64,000 bases of DNA from Bacteroides ovatus (lineage in GTDB: Bacteria > Bacteroidota > Bacteroidia > Bacteroidales > Bacteroidaceae), in NCBI RefSeq assembly GCF_001314995.1, contig NZ_CP012938.1:6138001-6202000 (forward strand), given 5' to 3'. Positions 1-8,662 of the stretch are shown one piece after another (positions within the stretch are counted from its first letter, which is position 1; every line of letters starts with the position of its first letter). A model generated the notes under the pieces. That model worked only from the letters and a program-made list of their open reading frames with translations. It was not told where the DNA came from and did not search any database. A program made the position numbers and the translations under genes.

Positions 1-243
1 CTGTACTACTACTTGTCATACTTTAAGTATCGCTACATCCACAAGTATCTTGAAACTGGAACACAAAGCAATATCAACGCTGATATTATTCGCGGAATAA
101 TGATTCCAATTTATGGACATAGTCGCAATATGGAAATTGCGTCAACACTGCAAGGCATTGATGTAAAAATCGACAATGAGTTATCAGTACTTAAACTATT
201 CAATAAGCAAAAGAACTATCTTTTGTCCCAGATGTTTATATGA
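1..243 (+). CDS. hsdS: Type I restriction specificity subunit (HsdS), C-terminal fragment cut by the window edge
   Basis: The frame is open from base 1 and ends in TGA at 241-243, giving about 80 residues of a longer gene that begins outside the window. The end reads KIDNEL followed by KNYLLSQMFI. This is the C-terminal conserved helix of HsdS and resembles the KQYLLTQMFI tail of the complete HsdS on the other strand. The part before it would be the end of the second target-recognition domain. It is convergent with the complete hsdS and overlaps it by 8 bases. It may be a silent hsdS cassette or a second full gene; its 5' part is not visible. Confidence 0.8.
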   Translation: MYYYLSYFKYRYIHKYLETGTQSNINADIIRGIMIPIYGHSRNMEIASTLQGIDVKIDNELSVLKLFNKQKNYLLSQMFI

Positions 244-252
244 ACATCTGGG
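227..252. terminator. Short hairpin at the tail-to-tail junction of two hsdS genes
   Basis: CCCAGATGTT (227-236) and AACATCTGGG (243-252) form a perfect 10-bp stem with a 6-base loop. The stem lies over both stop codons. It arises from the two convergent genes encoding the same Q-M-F-I ending, so it may be a by-product of homology. No T-tract follows on either strand, so termination is only possible. Confidence 0.4.
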
Positions 253-1465
253 TAAGGAGATATTGCTTCTGCATGGTTAACAAGGTTAGTCTTCGTAGCT
301 CATTAATGATGCGCTCATCGTATGAGTGTAGTATTTTTGCGACCCAAAGAATGTTATTGCCATTTGAGGAATACGGTAACACATAGCTTTCTACATCCCC
401 TTTACCAATATTCATTTGGGCAGCACCTTGACCACAAGCTATCATACTATTCTCAAATCTTTGAGAAGATAGAATTTGATATAGGAACTCTCGATTTACA
501 TTTTTTGAAAGTTGCAACAAACCAACTCGTTGGTTGAGTAAATAGTCTCCATTCTTACAAAGAGAAACACGCCCAACATTACCCGTAAGAGATATTAAAA
601 TATCTCCTTCTTTTAATACTTGGTGGTCTTGTATATCGTTCGGCAAGTTGATTATGCAATTGCAATCTTCATCGTTTATATATCGCTCGCCAGGCACATT
701 TGTTATTGTGAGGATTTTCCATTTGCCCAGTGCATTATACTTGCCACTCTGGAATGCGTAACCATTTTTCAATGTCGCAATATTCGACAAGCATATAGTA
801 GTTTCTAACAAATCTTTTCGTGCAAACAAATGTTTACTAATCGCAGACTTTAGCTTTTTCAAATCCTCAATGATTTTGTTTTGGGTGGCGATACGTTGGT
901 CTATTAATGAAATAAAACGAATTAATTTTTTTTGCTCTTCCATACAAGGATATGATATGTTGAATCTCTCAATAATATCATAACTAAGATTTTGTTGCTT
1001 AGTTCCTTGGGCATATTTTATACCAATGATATTGCCATGCTTCTTATACCACGAGTAAAGAAATTCATTTTGGATGTCCATTTTAGATGTAAAAGCCATA
1101 CATGCTTGGCTGATGGTCGATTCTCTTGTTGTAATTGAACAAGTACCCCTAACACCATTTGCTTCAAGTCCATATATCGCTATTACAAATGTTCCAACAG
1201 GAAGAAGTTTTAAGCTGTTATTTTTTGCAGCTTCCTCTGAAATTTTCTCTTTAGTATCAGATATATAATGCTCTTTGAGTTCACCGCTGGTAATCCAATT
1301 TATAGAGCCATCAAACTGATTTTTATTCATTCTACTTGGTGTATTTCCAGAATAGAGTTCGAATTGTTCTCCAATAGAAGACATTTCCCACTCCCCACTA
1401 AACTCCGGAAATCTCAAATGGGGAACATTGCATTTATCTTTATTGTTATTATTTGCCATAATCAT
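236..1465 (-). CDS. hsdS: Type I restriction-modification specificity subunit HsdS
   Basis: This 409-aa protein selects the DNA target of a type I restriction-modification complex. It has the usual two-fold layout: a first target-recognition domain (about residues 20-175), a helical conserved spacer (about 180-215, with QRIATQNKIIEDLKKLK), a second recognition domain (about 220-365) and a C-terminal helix ending KQYLLTQMFI. It lies 46 bases downstream of hsdM and is the last gene of the hsdRMS operon. ATG codons occur at residues 1 and 3; neither has a clear Shine-Dalgarno. Its 3' end faces a second, inverted hsdS, an arrangement seen in Bacteroides loci that switch specificity by DNA inversion. 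Confidence 0.93.
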   Translation of the reverse strand: MIMANNNNKDKCNVPHLRFPEFSGEWEMSSIGEQFELYSGNTPSRMNKNQFDGSINWITSGELKEHYISDTKEKISEEAAKNNSLKLLPVGTFVIAIYGLEANGVRGTCSITTRESTISQACMAFTSKMDIQNEFLYSWYKKHGNIIGIKYAQGTKQQNLSYDIIERFNISYPCMEEQKKLIRFISLIDQRIATQNKIIEDLKKLKSAISKHLFARKDLLETTICLSNIATLKNGYAFQSGKYNALGKWKILTITNVPGERYINDEDCNCIINLPNDIQDHQVLKEGDILISLTGNVGRVSLCKNGDYLLNQRVGLLQLSKNVNREFLYQILSSQRFENSMIACGQGAAQMNIGKGDVESYVLPYSSNGNNILWVAKILHSYDERIINELRRLTLLTMQKQYLLTQMFI

Positions 1466-1511
1466 TTTATTTTTCTAGAAAATAACATTGAGGATTTGTA
1501 ACGAACAAAAA

Positions 1512-3056
1512 TTATTGGATTAAGCCTAGCTCTTTCAAATAAACATCTATCTGTTTATCTAGTTCTGCTCGTTTTGCTTCTAATTCTTTAATTTCAGTCA
1601 TGACCGCATGGATATCTATTTCTTCTTCCTCTTCAAAAGTATCTACATAGCGAGGTATATTCAAATTATAATCATTCTCTTTAACTTCCTGCAAAGTGGC
1701 ACAATGGCTATATTTTTCTATTTCTTTTCTTTCACGATATGTATCGATAATTTTTTGAATATGTTCAGGACGTAACTTATTCTGTGTCTTTACTTTTTCA
1801 AATTCTTTACTTGCATCTATAAAGAGGATATTATCATCTTCTTTGCGGCATTTTTTTATTACTAAGATACAAGTTGGAATACTGGTTCCATAGAAAATAT
1901 TGGCAGGCAATCCGATAATGGCATCGATATAATTTTTCTTTTCAATTAAGAATTGGCGGATTTTTCCTTCTGCAGCTCCACGAAATAATACTCCGTGTGG
2001 TGCTACACAAGCCATTGTTCCTCCATCATTGAGATGGTAAATCATGTGAAGGATAAAAGCATAATCTGCTTTAGATCTCGGAGCTAATACTCCAGCCTTA
2101 CTAAAACGGTCGTCGTTATTGAATTTATCTGCTGCAGTCCAGTCTGCAGAAAAAGGAGGATTGGCAACTACGGCGTCAAATTGTCTGTCTCCAAAAGCGT
2201 CAGCTTCTAATGTATCTCCATTTTGGATGTCAAAGTCATTGTATTTTACACCATGAAGAAGCATATTCATTCTACAAAGATTGAACGTTGTAGGATTCTT
2301 TTCTTGACCAAAAATAGAATCGGCTTTACCACTTTTAGCTGTACGAAGAAGTAGGGAACCGCTACCGCATGTCGGGTCGAACACATCTTTTAATCGTACT
2401 TTGCCTGTTATTACAATTTCAGCTAAAATCTGACTAACTTCTTGTGGAGTATAAAACTCTCCCGCTTTTTTTCCTGCTCCGGCAGCGAATTGACTTATCA
2501 TGTACTCGTAAGCATCCCCTAGAATATCTATATCTCCGGCTTCTTGTAATCCAAAGTCGATACCATTTAGTGCAATTAATACATCACTAATTAACTTATT
2601 CTTGTCGTCAGCAGTCTTTCCCAGTTTGGGAGAAGCTAAATCCAGATCAGAAAATAAACCACCAAAATCATCCTCACTATCCTGTCCTATTGTAGAATCT
2701 TCTATTTTTTTGAGTGAACGTTCTAAAGACGGCAAGATATTTTCTTTCTTACTGATTAGCTCTATGATGGTGGAGTAAAGATATTCCGGTTCTATAAAAT
2801 AACCTAGATTTTGAATACATTCTTCTTTTACATCCTGTTTTAATTCCTCATCTTTGCCATTCCATACCTCTTTGAAAGTAATATGATCTTCTTCTAATAT
2901 CTCGTTGGCATAAAGTTCTATTTTCTCGGATAGATATTTGTAGAAAATAAAGCCTAAAGTGAAATACATAAAATCACTAGCAGACATGTTTCCTCTTAAA
3001 GTATTGGCGACAGTCCATAATTGACTGCGCAATTTTTGTTGTAGTTCTTCGCTCAT
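1512..3056 (-). CDS. hsdM: Type I restriction-modification DNA methyltransferase subunit HsdM
   Basis: This 514-aa N6-adenine methyltransferase subunit uses S-adenosylmethionine and, with HsdS, protects host DNA. It has a helical HsdM N-terminal domain (about residues 5-150). The SAM-binding motif DPTCGSG is at about 227-233 and the catalytic NPPF at about 299-302. The charged C-terminal tail (EEEEEIDIHAV, then EIKELEAKRAELDKQ) is probably a coiled coil that contacts HsdS. It starts 15 bases after the hsdR stop, so the genes are probably co-transcribed. Length and motifs are normal for an active enzyme. Confidence 0.96.
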   Translation of the reverse strand: MSEELQQKLRSQLWTVANTLRGNMSASDFMYFTLGFIFYKYLSEKIELYANEILEEDHITFKEVWNGKDEELKQDVKEECIQNLGYFIEPEYLYSTIIELISKKENILPSLERSLKKIEDSTIGQDSEDDFGGLFSDLDLASPKLGKTADDKNKLISDVLIALNGIDFGLQEAGDIDILGDAYEYMISQFAAGAGKKAGEFYTPQEVSQILAEIVITGKVRLKDVFDPTCGSGSLLLRTAKSGKADSIFGQEKNPTTFNLCRMNMLLHGVKYNDFDIQNGDTLEADAFGDRQFDAVVANPPFSADWTAADKFNNDDRFSKAGVLAPRSKADYAFILHMIYHLNDGGTMACVAPHGVLFRGAAEGKIRQFLIEKKNYIDAIIGLPANIFYGTSIPTCILVIKKCRKEDDNILFIDASKEFEKVKTQNKLRPEHIQKIIDTYRERKEIEKYSHCATLQEVKENDYNLNIPRYVDTFEEEEEIDIHAVMTEIKELEAKRAELDKQIDVYLKELGLIQ

Positions 3057-3071
3057 ATATTTAATGTAATT

Positions 3072-5903
3072 TTATTCCCAGTTGAATAATTCTATTATCG
3101 AATGTAGTTTGTCCATTATCCTTTTGAGTAGTGTACGGCGTTCTTTTAGTCCGATTCTTTTCTTTTTGACGGCCTCCTGAAGGATTTCGGTTTTTTCTTT
3201 CTGTAAAAAATCGTATTCATTTAGAAACTTAATGAGGGCTTCTTCATCAATTCCTTCTTCTTCTGCCAACTCTTGAATAGCTTTATAACGTTGTTGACTG
3301 ACATAATTCGTCAGTCTACTTTCTAAGTCAATTGAACCATCAGATTTGGATTTGCTAAATCCATCTTTGTCATTATCCACGTTTTGACGAATAAATCCAT
3401 CTATAAGTTTGGCTTTATTACGCATAACAGCATCTTTTATCATAGTATCTAAAATCTGCTGACGTCTTTCTTGATAATCATTGCTCGAAGGATCTAAGTC
3501 ATTGATTAGTGTCAGGATATATGCTACATTTATCACGTCACTATGAAGGAGTTCCAGACAGAAATCAATATCGTCTAGAGTTCTTTCATCTTTGCCATAA
3601 GGAGGCACATCTGTATCTCCTGTATTTTTCTTGTCATCAGGATTGGGGTTAATTACCCCAGTGGTAATATCCAAATATTTACTTCGAAAATCCATGAACT
3701 CTTGTTCTGATAAGATGAATTCTTTGTCGTCAGGTTCGAAGTCTTCATAGATTTGCATTTCTGCCCGCTTTTTTATAATTTCACGGAAAGCTAATACAAA
3801 GTCTCTTTTTTCATATTCACTTTGTAATTTGTCAATACTTTGTACATCAGGATATTTCTCTTTAAATTTCAAAGATAACTCATTAAACTTTTCTTTTACA
3901 ACAAGAAAAGGTTCACGTAGAATTGTGTCTGCAGGATTATTGTTACTAAATAATTTTATGGCAGCATCTACATTGTTTTTTAAATCACGGAAACATACAA
4001 TTTTTCCGAAACGTTTCTTTTCATTTAATATACGGTTGGTTCGGCTAAAGGCTTGTAGCAATCCATGATATTCTAAGTTCTTATCAACATAAAGTGTATT
4101 TAGCTTTTTAGCGTCAAAGCCAGTAAGAAACATACCTACGACAAGAAGCAGATCTAAAGGTTCCATATCCTTCTTTTTTTTCTTCATGCGTAGATTTATG
4201 TCATCATAATAGGCACTAAAGTTATCTGTTGTGAAAGATGTACCAAATGTGTTGTTATAGTCATTCATAATGACTTGTAGCTCATCTGCCGTAACTTTAT
4301 CATTAGCATAGCCTTGGTTCATTCCTGTTTGTTCGTCATCTTGGCTGCTATTTGCTGCGTATGTAAATACAGCCCCAATCTTAATTTTAGGATTTAACTC
4401 TTTAAATATTTTGTAATATTGTAATAGCATGGGGACAGATTGGATTGCGAACAGTGCATTGAATTCGCCATCAACTGTTGACTTGTTGAAATTTGTAAGA
4501 ATGAATCTAGCTATCTCTTTCATGCGAGCTTCATTCATATAATCAATCCCAGATTCATCTTTACCTTTATAATATTCAACTAAGAAACCTAGCACATTTT
4601 CATCAGCAATAGCATCCTTGATAAGATAACGGTGAAGGCAGTCACTAAACACTTCTTTTGTGGTATGTTCTTGTTTGGCATTCTCTACAAATATAGGAGT
4701 ACCTGTGAATCCGAAAATTTGAAGGTTACTGAAGAATTTGACAATATTTTTATGGCAATCACCAAAATGACTACGATGACATTCATCAAAAATCATCACA
4801 ACTTTCTGATGGCGTACTTCTTGAAGATACTTGTTATAGTAATCTTTTGTAATAGCACAATTCAACTTTTGAATAGTAGTAATTATGATTTTAGAATTAC
4901 CACTTAATCGTTTGATTAGTTCATAGGTATTATCAGTCCCATCAACAGCACCTGGTTCAAATGCTTCGTATTCTGATTGGGTCTGTGTGTCTAAATCATG
5001 ACGGTCTACAACAAACATAACTTTGTCTATACCATCAAGCTCTGAAACTAACTGGGCGGCTTTGAATGATGTTAATGTCTTTCCTGCCCCAGTAGTATGC
5101 CATATATAACCGTTTTTATTGGAGTTCTGTACTCGTTCTAATATACGTTCTACTGCGTAGAATTGATAGGGACGGAGTACCATTAAGCATTTATCGCCTT
5201 CATGCAATACAATGTACTTGCTTATCATTTTTCCCAAATTACATTGGTCAAAAAAGAAATAAGCAAATTTACTTAAATCGTTAAAAGGTATATTTTCGGG
5301 GTCTGTCCAATTAAAAGTAAATTTGTAGCCTCCATTAGGGTTGTTGGCGAAATAGCGTGTGTTTACACCATTGGATATGACGAATAATTGTATATAATCA
5401 AATAATCCATGAAATGAGGTTTTATGATAGCGTTGAATTTGGTTATATGCTTCTTTTAATTCAACTCCTCGTTTCTTTAATTCTATCTGAACTAATGGTA
5501 ATCCATTTATTAAAATGGTTACATCATAGCGACATTTTTTTCTCCCTTCTACTGTTATTTGATTGGATACCTGGAATTCATTTTGGCACCATTTATTTTT
5601 ATTCAAGAATTCTACCCAAATACGTTTTCCATCTTCTGTTTCTAGTGGATATAGGTCACGCAACTTTTTAGCTTTCTCAAAACGTGTTCCTCCTTCTAAA
5701 TAAATACAGATTTTGTCAAACTCCTTATCAGTAAAATGTTTTCTCTTGTGTAGGGAGAGTTCTCTTTTATTGTGTTTCTCAAGTTGCTTTTTAAAATTGG
5801 CGTACAGATTTTCTTCTTCCTTGATGGAAATATATTCATAGTTCGTTTCCATTAAGGTCTTTATTAATCCGTTTTCTAATACTTGTTCACTTTGAGTAAC
5901 CAT
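3072..5903 (-). CDS. hsdR: Type I restriction endonuclease motor subunit HsdR
   Basis: This 943-aa subunit translocates and cuts unmodified DNA. The N-terminal PD-(D/E)xK nuclease shows YDVT near residue 127 and IELKKRG near 140-146. The SF2 translocase follows, with Walker A TTGAGKT (about 270-276), the DEAD-like box DECH (about 373-376), GFTGTP (about 398-403) and a motif VI region with QAFSRTNRI. The C-terminal part, with many charged helices, would bind the methyltransferase core. It is the first gene of the hsdR-hsdM-hsdS operon. The 187 bases upstream contain no recognisable promoter match. All catalytic motifs are present. Confidence 0.96.
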   Translation of the reverse strand: MVTQSEQVLENGLIKTLMETNYEYISIKEEENLYANFKKQLEKHNKRELSLHKRKHFTDKEFDKICIYLEGGTRFEKAKKLRDLYPLETEDGKRIWVEFLNKNKWCQNEFQVSNQITVEGRKKCRYDVTILINGLPLVQIELKKRGVELKEAYNQIQRYHKTSFHGLFDYIQLFVISNGVNTRYFANNPNGGYKFTFNWTDPENIPFNDLSKFAYFFFDQCNLGKMISKYIVLHEGDKCLMVLRPYQFYAVERILERVQNSNKNGYIWHTTGAGKTLTSFKAAQLVSELDGIDKVMFVVDRHDLDTQTQSEYEAFEPGAVDGTDNTYELIKRLSGNSKIIITTIQKLNCAITKDYYNKYLQEVRHQKVVMIFDECHRSHFGDCHKNIVKFFSNLQIFGFTGTPIFVENAKQEHTTKEVFSDCLHRYLIKDAIADENVLGFLVEYYKGKDESGIDYMNEARMKEIARFILTNFNKSTVDGEFNALFAIQSVPMLLQYYKIFKELNPKIKIGAVFTYAANSSQDDEQTGMNQGYANDKVTADELQVIMNDYNNTFGTSFTTDNFSAYYDDINLRMKKKKKDMEPLDLLLVVGMFLTGFDAKKLNTLYVDKNLEYHGLLQAFSRTNRILNEKKRFGKIVCFRDLKNNVDAAIKLFSNNNPADTILREPFLVVKEKFNELSLKFKEKYPDVQSIDKLQSEYEKRDFVLAFREIIKKRAEMQIYEDFEPDDKEFILSEQEFMDFRSKYLDITTGVINPNPDDKKNTGDTDVPPYGKDERTLDDIDFCLELLHSDVINVAYILTLINDLDPSSNDYQERRQQILDTMIKDAVMRNKAKLIDGFIRQNVDNDKDGFSKSKSDGSIDLESRLTNYVSQQRYKAIQELAEEEGIDEEALIKFLNEYDFLQKEKTEILQEAVKKKRIGLKERRTLLKRIMDKLHSIIELFNWE

Positions 5904-6090
5904 CTGTTGTCGTATTTTTAATCCATAATCTAATAGATTAAGGATAAGAGAGCTTAAAATTGAATCTTTTCAATGAGGAAAAAGAAAAGATGATTTTAAT
6001 ATCTTACTTTTCTATCAAATTATGTTGTAAAGTATTGATCTTATTGTTATCAGTTCGTGTGTTATTGTAAAACTGATATTCTATAGGTTT

Positions 6091-6558
6091 TTATTCTACA
6101 CTTGTAGTTGATACACTGAAATTCTCTACTAATGTACTACCTTTCGTTATGTATTCTTTTTCTAAGCGGTTAACCTCTTTGTTGTCTATATAGGCAATAA
6201 CAGAAATTTTTAGTTTTTTGCCTGCTTGTTCTGATGTACTTATTACTGATCCTGCACAAGTCATCATGGAACCTTCTTTACCTGTCTGGCAGCTAATCTT
6301 ATTTTCTGTCACTTTATTTACCAAGTATGAGTCACCTAAATATTCGCCATTTTCATTGTATAGTTTTGCAACTCCACCGGTGTTGGCTGCTCCGAATGCG
6401 ATATTCAGATCAAAATCGTCTGTATTTCCCGACTGCTCTACAACAATTTTGTGTACTCCTGTTGTGTTTTTATTATCGTCATCGTTTCCACAGCTAACTA
6501 GGATGACTCCTAAAAATAGGGCAATTACGCCTAATAATGATAATATTCGCTTCTTCAT
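6091..6558 (-). CDS. Small predicted lipoprotein of unknown function
   Basis: The 155-aa product has a lipoprotein signal peptide: basic start MKKR, a hydrophobic run, and lipobox LVSC with the modified cysteine near residue 23. An acidic NDDDNK stretch follows; acidic residues next to the lipidated cysteine are typical of Bacteroides surface-exposed lipoproteins. The rest looks like a single beta-rich domain with two cysteines (ISCQT and MTCAG) that could pair. I do not recognise a family. It is monocistronic, set off from hsdR by 187 bases, with its own promoter candidate at 6611-6618. Confidence 0.75.
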   Translation of the reverse strand: MKKRILSLLGVIALFLGVILVSCGNDDDNKNTTGVHKIVVEQSGNTDDFDLNIAFGAANTGGVAKLYNENGEYLGDSYLVNKVTENKISCQTGKEGSMMTCAGSVISTSEQAGKKLKISVIAYIDNKEVNRLEKEYITKGSTLVENFSVSTTSVE

Positions 6559-6610
6559 GTTTTTTTGTTTATTATTACTTAATTAGTTCTTCTTCTTGTG
6601 CTTCAAAGGA

Positions 6611-6618
6611 CAAAGATA
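6611..6618 (-). promoter_or_regulatory. Bacteroides -7 element for the lipoprotein gene
   Basis: The minus strand reads TATCTTTG, a full match to TAnnTTTG, about 50 bases upstream of the ATG at 6558. I see no good TTTG -33 box at the right distance. Confidence 0.5.
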
Positions 6619-6677
6619 CGTATTTATTTTTGTAAACAGAGGCTTGTAAGGATATTTTTTTATTCTGATTTTTGAAT

Positions 6678-6866
6678 TTAAGAAATGGGGGGATTCGGTT
6701 TGTCCGGATCAGTCAGCCAAAGAACATTTTCTTCTTTGTAAGTATACGCACTGGGAACATTCCGGAATATTACCTTATAGTTGCCATTATGATTTTGGCA
6801 GCTTTCTATTTTGGGAGTCTTGATTTGACCTTTTATAATAATCAGATTTTCGGAAGTATCTATCAT
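6678..6866 (-). pseudogene. Possible remnant or small ORF, 62 codons
   Basis: The 559-base gap between the lipoprotein gene and the alcohol dehydrogenase holds one plausible small ORF on the minus strand. Its product (with YKVIFRN, then EENVLWLTDP) has a folded, beta-rich composition rather than random content. It recalls a short domain I associate with Bacteroides helicase-like proteins, from memory only. It has no visible Shine-Dalgarno or promoter and no partner gene. It may be a decayed end of a larger gene or a real small protein. Otherwise the gap holds only promoters and AT-rich sequence. Confidence 0.25.
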
Positions 6867-7053
6867 AGGCTTGTGTGTAAATATAATAAGTCGTGCTGCT
6901 GTTTTTATTTATTATTTTGGATATAAAAGTAAGAATATTTTCCAGAATATCAAAACCGAAGTAGAAAAAACAGTGAATGACTTTATTCAGCTTTGTATTG
7001 TTATAAATATAGAGTGAGATTTGGTTTGGGAGTATTGAACGTGATAAAAGAGA

Positions 7054-7083
7054 TTTGTTTTGCCAATGAAATCATTATCTTTG
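7054..7083 (+). promoter_or_regulatory. Promoter of the alcohol dehydrogenase gene
   Basis: TTTG at 7054-7057, an 18-base spacer and TATCTTTG at 7076-7083 fit the Bacteroides primary sigma pattern. Transcription would start near 7090. That rules out the long upstream reading frame and supports the ATG at 7116. Confidence 0.65.
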
Positions 7084-7115
7084 CAAGGTATATATTAATG
7101 AACGAGGAGGATATT

Positions 7116-8156
7116 ATGCTTGCATACACATATATTGAACACGGAAAGTTTGAATTGCAGGAGAAAGCGGTACCGGAAATAAAGGATTCACGGGATGCAA
7201 TCGTACGTGTAACACTTGGTAGCATTTGCACCAGTGATCTTCATATTAAACATGGCAGTGTGCCGCGTGCTGTGCCCGGAATAACTGTCGGGCATGAAAT
7301 GGTAGGTGTGGTAGAACAAGTAGGGGCTGATGTCACTTCGGTGAAGCCTGGTGACAGGGTGACTGTGAATGTCGAAACTTTCTGCGGTGAGTGTTTTTTC
7401 TGTAAGCATGGATATGTGAATAACTGTACTGATCCTAATGGCGGTTGGGCTTTAGGTTGTCGAATTGATGGCGGTCAGGCGGAATATGTCAGAGTTCCTT
7501 ATGCGGATCAGGGTTTGAACCGTATTCCGGATACAGTGAGTGATGAACAAGCTTTGTTTGTCGGTGATGTGCTTGCAACAGGTTTTTGGGCAGCACGCAT
7601 CTCGGAAATTACCAAGGAAGATACTGTCCTTATCATCGGTGCCGGACCTATCGGGATTTGTACTTTGTTGTGTGTGATGCTGAAGAAGCCAAAACGCATT
7701 ATTATCTGTGAGAAATCTCCTGAAAGAATTCGGTTTGTTCGCGAGCATTATCCTGATGTGTTGGTGACTGAACCGGAAAACTGCAAGGAATTTGTTTTCA
7801 AGAACAGTGACCATGGTGGTGCAGATGTTGTTTTGGAAGTGGCAGGGAGTGACAATTCCTTCCATTTGGCTTGGAATTGTGCCCGTCCTAATGCTATTGT
7901 CACGATTGTAGCCCTCTATGATAAACCACAGCTTCTTCCTTTACCTGATATGTATGGCAAGAATTTGATTTTCAAAACAGGGGGAGTGGATGGCTGCGAC
8001 TGTGCCGAAATCCTTACGCTGATTGAGGAAGGTAAAATTGATACTACTCCTCTTATTACACATCGGTTTCCATTGAATGAGATTGAGGAGGCTTACCGTA
8101 TTTTCGAGAACAAGTTGGATGGGGTTATTAAAGTAGCTATATCAGGAAATAAATAA
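7116..8156 (+). CDS. Zinc-dependent alcohol dehydrogenase (MDR family)
   Basis: This 346-aa cytoplasmic medium-chain dehydrogenase oxidises or reduces an alcohol/aldehyde pair with NAD(P). Catalytic zinc ligands are visible as C38 (SICTSD), the GHE at 59-61 and D150. The structural zinc site is C90, C93, C96 and C104, and the nucleotide-binding GAGPIG is at 175-180. The start was chosen at 7116 because GAGGAGG sits 5 bases upstream and the promoter lies at 7054-7083; an upstream in-frame extension would start before the promoter. It resembles secondary-alcohol and threonine-type dehydrogenases. The substrate cannot be told from sequence. A phosphatase-like gene follows 15 bases later. Confidence 0.92.
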   Translation: MLAYTYIEHGKFELQEKAVPEIKDSRDAIVRVTLGSICTSDLHIKHGSVPRAVPGITVGHEMVGVVEQVGADVTSVKPGDRVTVNVETFCGECFFCKHGYVNNCTDPNGGWALGCRIDGGQAEYVRVPYADQGLNRIPDTVSDEQALFVGDVLATGFWAARISEITKEDTVLIIGAGPIGICTLLCVMLKKPKRIIICEKSPERIRFVREHYPDVLVTEPENCKEFVFKNSDHGGADVVLEVAGSDNSFHLAWNCARPNAIVTIVALYDKPQLLPLPDMYGKNLIFKTGGVDGCDCAEILTLIEEGKIDTTPLITHRFPLNEIEEAYRIFENKLDGVIKVAISGNK

Positions 8157-8171
8157 AAATAGAATTTGTGT

Positions 8172-8648
8172 ATGAAGAATATATTGATAGTAAGTAATAA
8201 TGATATGTGCCGCAGTCGTATGGCACAGGAAATTTTGAACTCCTTCGGTAGAGGGATGAAGATTAGTACTGCCGGTATTTTGGCTGGAAATTCTGTCCCT
8301 GACGTTGTTTGCCAAGTGATGGAACAAAATGGATATGACTTTTCGCGTAGAAAGCCCTGTGATGTTGCGACGTATGCCCAACAGACATGGGATTATGTTA
8401 TTACCCTTTGTCCGGAAGCAGAGGAAGTGCAAAAGGAAATGCAGGGTGTAGTGAGAAAATACGTTTCTTTCAACTTTACAGATCCCTTTCAGGGAGGAAT
8501 TCATGTAGAAGATGAGCAGGAAGAACGGGTTAGGGCACTATATGACATCATGCATAAAGAACTGTATGAGTTCTTTCGAAGTGAATTGATGGAAAAATTA
8601 TTGCCTCGCTGTTCCTGTGGCGCAAATACGTATTGTAGGTGTGAGTAG
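8172..8648 (+). CDS. Low-molecular-weight phosphatase/arsenate-reductase-fold protein lacking the nucleophilic cysteine
   Basis: The 158-aa product has the fold of low-molecular-weight tyrosine phosphatases and thioredoxin-linked arsenate reductases. The N-terminal strand leads into SNNDMCRSRMAQ, which aligns with the C-x-G-N-x-C-R-S loop of the family. The first cysteine, the nucleophile, is serine here (codon AGT); the second cysteine and the arginine (C13, R14) are kept. The C-terminal acid region has FTDPF, matching the usual DP pair. The last 12 residues hold two C-x-C pairs (C147/C149 and C155/C157), which could bind a metal. The start is ATG 8172. It is probably co-transcribed with the alcohol dehydrogenase. 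Normal phosphatase chemistry seems unlikely. Confidence 0.85.
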   Translation: MKNILIVSNNDMCRSRMAQEILNSFGRGMKISTAGILAGNSVPDVVCQVMEQNGYDFSRRKPCDVATYAQQTWDYVITLCPEAEEVQKEMQGVVRKYVSFNFTDPFQGGIHVEDEQEERVRALYDIMHKELYEFFRSELMEKLLPRCSCGANTYCRCE

Positions 8649-8662
8649 GAATATAAGTAAAA

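Noticed and set aside
215..260. Recombination site for hsdS inversion at the 3' junction
   Set aside because: The similarity here is mainly at protein level; DNA identity is broken outside the 10-base palindrome, so this is unlikely to be the crossover site. The real one, if any, lies elsewhere.
6993..7115. 41-residue N-terminal extension of the alcohol dehydrogenase
   Set aside because: The promoter at 7054-7083 and the GAGGAGG Shine-Dalgarno before 7116 place the start downstream, and the extension has no family match.
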